Positions 60,727-64,000 of a DNA stretch of 64,000 nt are shown piece by piece. The DNA lies in the NCBI RefSeq assembly GCF_016901225.1, contig NZ_JAFEUL010000007.1, positions 1 to 64,000 on the forward strand, given 5' to 3'. Each line of letters begins with the position of its first letter. Within the stretch, counting starts at the first letter, position 1. Made by a program: the position numbers and the translations under genes. The notes under the pieces are model-generated. The model had not been told where the DNA came from. It searched no databases and worked only from the letters and a program-made list of their open reading frames with translations. The DNA comes from Actibacterium sp. 188UL27-1 (GTDB taxonomy: Bacteria; Pseudomonadota; Alphaproteobacteria; Rhodobacterales; Rhodobacteraceae).

Positions 60727-61290
60727 ATGTTTATCCAGACCGAATCCACTCCAAATCCTGCCACGCTCAAGTTTCTGCCCGGCCAGACCGTGCTGGAGGC
60801 TGGAACGGCGGATTTTCCCGCCCCCGACACGGCCGGTAAATCGCCCCTGGCGACCCGGGTCTTTGCCGTCGATGGCGTGACGGGCGTCTTCTTCGGGCAT
60901 GACTTTGTCACCGTGACCAAGGCTGATGGCATCGAGTGGAACCATATCAAACCTGCGATCCTGGGTGCCGTGATGGAGCATTTTCAATCCGGCGCCCCCG
61001 TCATGGAAGGCGAAGCCGACAGCCATGGCGGCCATGCGGCCCATGACGGTGAGGATGCAGAGATTGTAGGCCAGATCAAAACCCTCCTCGACACCCGCGT
61101 CCGTCCGGCTGTGGCGCAAGATGGCGGGGATATCACCTTTCACGGCTTTGATCGCGGCGTGGTCTATCTGCATATGCAGGGTGCCTGCGCCGGTTGCCCC
61201 TCGTCGACCCTGACGCTGAAAATGGGGATCGAAAACCTGCTGCGCCACTACATCCCCGAGGTGGTAGAGGTGCGCCCGGTTGCCGTCTGA
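60727..61290 (+). CDS. NifU/NfuA-type iron-sulfur cluster carrier
   Basis: 187 residues. The N-terminal NfuA-like region (FIQTESTPNPATLKFLPGQ, then VDGVTGVFFGHDFVTVTK) precedes the NifU C-terminal domain (LLDTRVRPAVAQDGGDITFHGF), with cluster ligands in GACAGCPSSTLTLK (C-x2-C). It delivers Fe-S clusters to target proteins. The region between the two domains is His-rich (SHGGHAAHDG). It is behind an Irr box and sigma-70 promoter, in a three-gene cluster with tsaB and rimI. Confidence 0.93.
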   Translation: MFIQTESTPNPATLKFLPGQTVLEAGTADFPAPDTAGKSPLATRVFAVDGVTGVFFGHDFVTVTKADGIEWNHIKPAILGAVMEHFQSGAPVMEGEADSHGGHAAHDGEDAEIVGQIKTLLDTRVRPAVAQDGGDITFHGFDRGVVYLHMQGACAGCPSSTLTLKMGIENLLRHYIPEVVEVRPVAV

Positions 61291-61993
61291 CCCTGCGATC
61301 CTGGCTTTTGACACATCGGCCGCGCATTGCGCGGCCGCTTTGCTGTTGAGCAGGGACATCAAACAGACTCGCTTTCAAGACATGGCACGCGGCCAGGCCG
61401 AACATCTGATGCCGATCTTGGCCGATATCATGGCCGGATCCGGCACCGTGATGGCACAGCTTGACGCCATCGCTGTAGGCATCGGGCCCGGCAATTTCAC
61501 GGGCATCCGCATCGCTGTCAGCGCAGCCCGCGCGATGGCATTGGCGCTCAAGATCCCCGCCATTGGTGTGAGCAGTTTTGAGATTTTGAACGGATCCGAC
61601 GCCGCTATGGCCCACGGAACCTGGCTGATGAGCCTGCCGGGGCCGCGGGACAGCCTCTATCTGCAGCCATTTGCGAATGGCGCCCCGAACGGCCCCGCGC
61701 GCATGGTCACAGCAGACGGGTTCGACGATCTGTCCACGGCCTGTCCTGACCCGGATATCCGGGTCTGCGGGCATCGCGCCACCGCCTTGACCACAGCGCT
61801 TTTCAAAAACAACCGCAGGGAGGCGGATGGCACCGAGGCTCGGATCGACTGGCAACATGCCGCATCCAACATCGCGCAAATCGCTGCCGCCAAACTGGCC
61901 CAAGGCAAAGCCATGGACCGGCCAGCGCCGCTTTACATCAAGGCACCCGATGCGGCTCCGTCCAGGGACAAACCGCCGATGATCCTGGCGTGA
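61280..61993 (+). CDS. tsaB: tRNA threonylcarbamoyladenosine biosynthesis protein TsaB
   Basis: 237 residues. The start TTG 61280 lies inside the last codons of nfuA, so it is translationally coupled. LAFDTSAAHCAAALLL, EHLMPILADIM and GIGPGNFTGIRIAVSAARAMAL are the YeaZ/TsaB signature. It works with TsaD and TsaE to make t6A37 in tRNAs that read ANN codons. The rimI gene follows, a common pairing. Confidence 0.93.
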   Translation: MPSDPAILAFDTSAAHCAAALLLSRDIKQTRFQDMARGQAEHLMPILADIMAGSGTVMAQLDAIAVGIGPGNFTGIRIAVSAARAMALALKIPAIGVSSFEILNGSDAAMAHGTWLMSLPGPRDSLYLQPFANGAPNGPARMVTADGFDDLSTACPDPDIRVCGHRATALTTALFKNNRREADGTEARIDWQHAASNIAQIAAAKLAQGKAMDRPAPLYIKAPDAAPSRDKPPMILA

Positions 61994-62415
61994 CACCGGA
62001 TGAGATGGCGCGCCTCCATGCGGCAGGGTTCGACCAGGGGCGGCCCTGGCGCGCGGATGAGTTTGAAAGCCTGCTGGCCAGTCCCACCTGTTTTGGGGTC
62101 TGGACAGATGGCGCCTTTGCCCTGGGGCGCGCAGTGGGCGGAGAAGCAGAACTGCTCACCCTCGTGACAGATCCAAAACTCCGGCGCCAGGGACGTGGCC
62201 GCGCCTGCCTTGGGGCTTTCGAAGACGAGGCCCGCACCCGCCACGCCCGATCCGCCTTCCTGGAGGTGGCCGAAGACAACCACGGGGCGCGCCAGCTTTA
62301 CGCGGCCGCAGGATATGCCGGGGTCGGGATCCGCCCCAACTATTACCGCCGCGCAGATCAAACCGTCGCTGCCCACCTTCTAAGCAAAGCCTTGACCAGC
62401 ATCCTCTCTCGCTAA
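61990..62415 (+). CDS. rimI: Ribosomal-protein-alanine N-acetyltransferase RimI
   Basis: 141 residues from GTG 61990, overlapping the tsaB stop (GTGA). GNAT motif A is LVTDPKLRRQGRGRACLGAF, followed by ARSAFLEVAEDNHGARQLYAAAGYAGVGIRPNYYRR. RimI acetylates the N-terminal Ala of ribosomal protein S18. The context beside tsaB supports this choice among GNATs. Confidence 0.9.
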   Translation: MTPDEMARLHAAGFDQGRPWRADEFESLLASPTCFGVWTDGAFALGRAVGGEAELLTLVTDPKLRRQGRGRACLGAFEDEARTRHARSAFLEVAEDNHGARQLYAAAGYAGVGIRPNYYRRADQTVAAHLLSKALTSILSR

Positions 62416-62525
62416 AAACCGGTTGACCCCCGCTAAGCCCTGCGGCCTTATCAGAAACAGTTAAAAATATGCTCTGCGATGTGCGCAAATGCACGTCACG
62501 GAAAAACAACCGACGGGAGATATCC

Positions 62526-63515
62526 ATGATCTTGATGCGGACCTTTCTGGGCGCAGCTGCCGCTTTGGCCGTCAGCGCCGGGGCCAGCCTGGCCGATCCG
62601 GCCGTTGTTTTTGACCTGGGCGGCAAGTTCGACAAGTCCTTCAACGAGGCGGCCTTTGGCGGCGCACAGCGTTGGGCCGAAGAAACCGGCGGCGACTACC
62701 GCGAGATCGAGATGCAGTCAGAGGCACAGCGCGAACAGGCCCTGCGCCGGCTGGCCGAAAGCGGGTCGAACCCCGTCGTGATGACCGGCTTTGCGTTCGG
62801 CAATGTGCTCAACGAAGTGGCCCCCGATTACCCCGACACCTCCTTCGTGATCATCGACATGGTCGTCGACCAGCCCAACGTCCGCTCGGTGGTGTTCAAC
62901 GAACATGAAGGCAGCTTTCTGGTGGGCATGATGGCCGCCAAGGCCAGCAAGACAGGCACCGTTGGCTTCATCGGTGGGATGGACATCCCCCTGATCCGCA
63001 AATTTGCCTGCGGCTATGCCCAGGGTGTGAAATCGGTGAACCCAGATGCAACCGTCATTCAGAACATGACCGGCACCACACCTGCAGCCTGGAATGACCC
63101 CGGCAAGGGGATCGAGCTGACCAAGGCCCAGATCAGCCAGGGCGTTGACGTGGTCTATGCGGCAGCAGGCGGCACGGGCGTCGGTGTTTTGCAAGCTGCC
63201 GCGGATGAAAACATCCTGTCCATCGGTGTGGACAGTAACCAGAACCACCTGCACCCGGGCAAGGTTCTGACATCGATGATGAAGCGCGTGGACAATGCCG
63301 TCTACACGGCCTTCACTGATGGCCCGGGTCTCGAAACCGGCGTCAATGTCATGGGCCTGTCGAATGACGGGGTCGGCTATGCGGTTGATGAAAACAACGC
63401 AGAGCTTGTGACCGCCGAGATGAAAACGGCCGTCGACGAGGCATCCGCCAAGATCGTCTCGGGCGAGATTGCCGTGCACGATTACATGTCCGACAACAGC
63501 TGCCCCGTGAACTAA
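62526..63515 (+). CDS. BMP family ABC transporter substrate-binding protein
   Basis: 329 residues from ATG 62526 with GGGAG upstream; signal peptide MILMRTFLGAAAALAVSAGASLA. It belongs to the PnrA/BMP family: VVFDLGGKFDKSFNEAAFGGAQ, TSFVIIDMVVD, GTVGFIGGMDIPLIRKFACGYAQG and DVVYAAAGGTGVGVLQAA. Such proteins bind purine nucleosides in the periplasm for import. The ABC ATPase gene follows 65 bp later across a hairpin, which may lower downstream expression relative to this abundant component. Confidence 0.93.
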   Translation: MILMRTFLGAAAALAVSAGASLADPAVVFDLGGKFDKSFNEAAFGGAQRWAEETGGDYREIEMQSEAQREQALRRLAESGSNPVVMTGFAFGNVLNEVAPDYPDTSFVIIDMVVDQPNVRSVVFNEHEGSFLVGMMAAKASKTGTVGFIGGMDIPLIRKFACGYAQGVKSVNPDATVIQNMTGTTPAAWNDPGKGIELTKAQISQGVDVVYAAAGGTGVGVLQAAADENILSIGVDSNQNHLHPGKVLTSMMKRVDNAVYTAFTDGPGLETGVNVMGLSNDGVGYAVDENNAELVTAEMKTAVDEASAKIVSGEIAVHDYMSDNSCPVN

Positions 63516-63526
63516 TCAAACCAGGG

Positions 63527-63553
63527 GGTCGGACGGCGTGCGGCTGTCCGACC
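63527..63553 (+). terminator. Partial terminator/attenuator between binding protein and ATPase genes
   Basis: GGTCGGAC (63527-63534) and GTCCGACC (63546-63553) form a perfect 8-bp stem with an 11-base loop, followed by tttgac. Such hairpins often sit after the binding-protein gene to favour its expression over that of downstream genes. Confidence 0.55.
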
Positions 63554-63580
63554 TTTGACATATCGGGGGTAAGGGGTGGC

Positions 63581-64000
63581 ATGACGGAACTGGCAATCGA
63601 ATTGCGCGGAATATCCAAGGCGTTTGGCCCGGTACAGGCCAACAAGGATATCTCAATCCAGGTCACCAAAGGCACCATTCACGGGATCATCGGCGAGAAC
63701 GGCGCAGGCAAATCCACGCTGATGTCGATCCTCTATGGCTTTTATAAAGCCGACCGGGGCGACATCCTGATCGATGGCAAGCTGACCGCGATCCCCGACA
63801 GTCAGGCCGCCATTGCCGCCGGGATCGGCATGGTGTTCCAGCATTTCAAACTGGTCGAAAATTTCACCGTTCTGGAAAACATCGTGTTGGGGGCAGAGGA
63901 TGGTCCTTGGCTGGCCCCCTCCCTGTCAAAGGCGCGCAAAGAGCTGAAAAGCCTTGCCGAGGAATATGAACTGAATGTCGATCCCGATGCGGTGATCGAA
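63581..64000 (+). CDS. ABC transporter ATP-binding protein (nucleoside-type), 5' part only
   Basis: 140 codons from ATG 63581 (AAGGGG upstream) to the window edge. It starts with an ABC domain: IELRGISKAFGPVQANKDISI, Walker A GIIGENGAGKSTLMSIL and the Q-loop region IGMVFQHFKLVENFTVLENI. In this family two ABC domains are usually fused; only the first is visible. Together with the BMP protein it should form the YufO-type nucleoside importer; the permeases would lie beyond the window. Confidence 0.93.
   Translation, partial: MTELAIELRGISKAFGPVQANKDISIQVTKGTIHGIIGENGAGKSTLMSILYGFYKADRGDILIDGKLTAIPDSQAAIAAGIGMVFQHFKLVENFTVLENIVLGAEDGPWLAPSLSKARKELKSLAEEYELNVDPDAVIE

Noticed and set aside
1-64000. 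CRISPR arrays, rRNA operons, prophage modules, canonical riboswitches, toxin-antitoxin pairs
   Set aside because: No regularly spaced repeats with unique spacers were seen apart from the short 11-bp arrays, which have no spacers. No rRNA, phage structural or toxin-antitoxin genes were recognised.

Overview
The window reads as chromosome of a marine Rhodobacteraceae (Roseobacter-group) alphaproteobacterium. Supporting this are the high GC content, an RpoHII-type sigma-32 factor, a DUF1150 gene beside Hsp20, DUF1467 beside methylmalonyl-CoA epimerase, a fused Sat-CysC sulfate-activation enzyme, a GcvT-type dimethylglycine dehydrogenase-like oxidoreductase and an Irr-type iron box. Almost everything is core genome. 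No rRNA, CRISPR array, prophage or intact transposon is visible.

Layout. 1-983 is the edge of a decayed genomic island: the 5' end of an IS21-family istB runs off the left edge, a tyrosine-recombinase remnant carries an in-frame amber codon, and tRNA-Ser(GCT) is the likely integration target. 1-16.9 kb holds a frameshifted SDR gene, a LAS-like membrane protein, a PAS histidine kinase, prpE, sat-cysC, a heat-shock operon (hsp20-DUF1150-phzF) behind a sigma-32-type promoter, purEK, a class II deacetylase, a nitroreductase, methylmalonyl-CoA epimerase and a response regulator. 17-24 kb holds aspS-GNAT, a UDG-sseB pair, and an arsR-permease operon followed by nhaA. 24-28 kb is an envelope-sugar block (KpsE-like exporter, kdsA, phosphomannomutase), then a low-GC orphan gene and hairpin-rich intergenic repeats. 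28.6-38 kb holds a large GcvT/FAD oxidoreductase, a stress operon (csbD plus a PPOX-fold protein) with an EcfG-type promoter, soxR with a divergent VOC gene, and an M3 oligopeptidase. 38-49.9 kb holds a ThiF-like/dut/coaBC operon, chaN, rpoH, cobU-cobC, GST, an alpha/beta hydrolase, the YifB ATPase, and rsmI-yraN-gshB. 50-64 kb holds a PBP activator, glnD, murJ, a catalytically dead-looking rhomboid, trpS, a branched-chain aminotransferase behind an attenuator-like leader, a universal stress protein, a secreted PG-binding protein, nfuA-tsaB-rimI under an Irr box, and the start of a BMP/nucleoside ABC transporter.

The genes form several functional groups: propionate/methylmalonate (prpE, mce), sulfate and glutathione metabolism (sat-cysC, gshB, GST), stress regulons (sigma-32, EcfG-like, SoxR, RpoHII), iron/Fe-S (Irr box, nfuA, two Cys-rich putative Fe-S proteins) and the capsule/KDO pathway.

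The most unusual signals are not genes. One is a family of three intergenic arrays built from exact 11-bp units and closed by a GC-rich tail (3961-4003, 8111-8164, 21135-21188). The other is a four-segment, mutually exclusive pairing leader upstream of the branched-chain aminotransferase (57442-57638). No whole new multigene system is evident.
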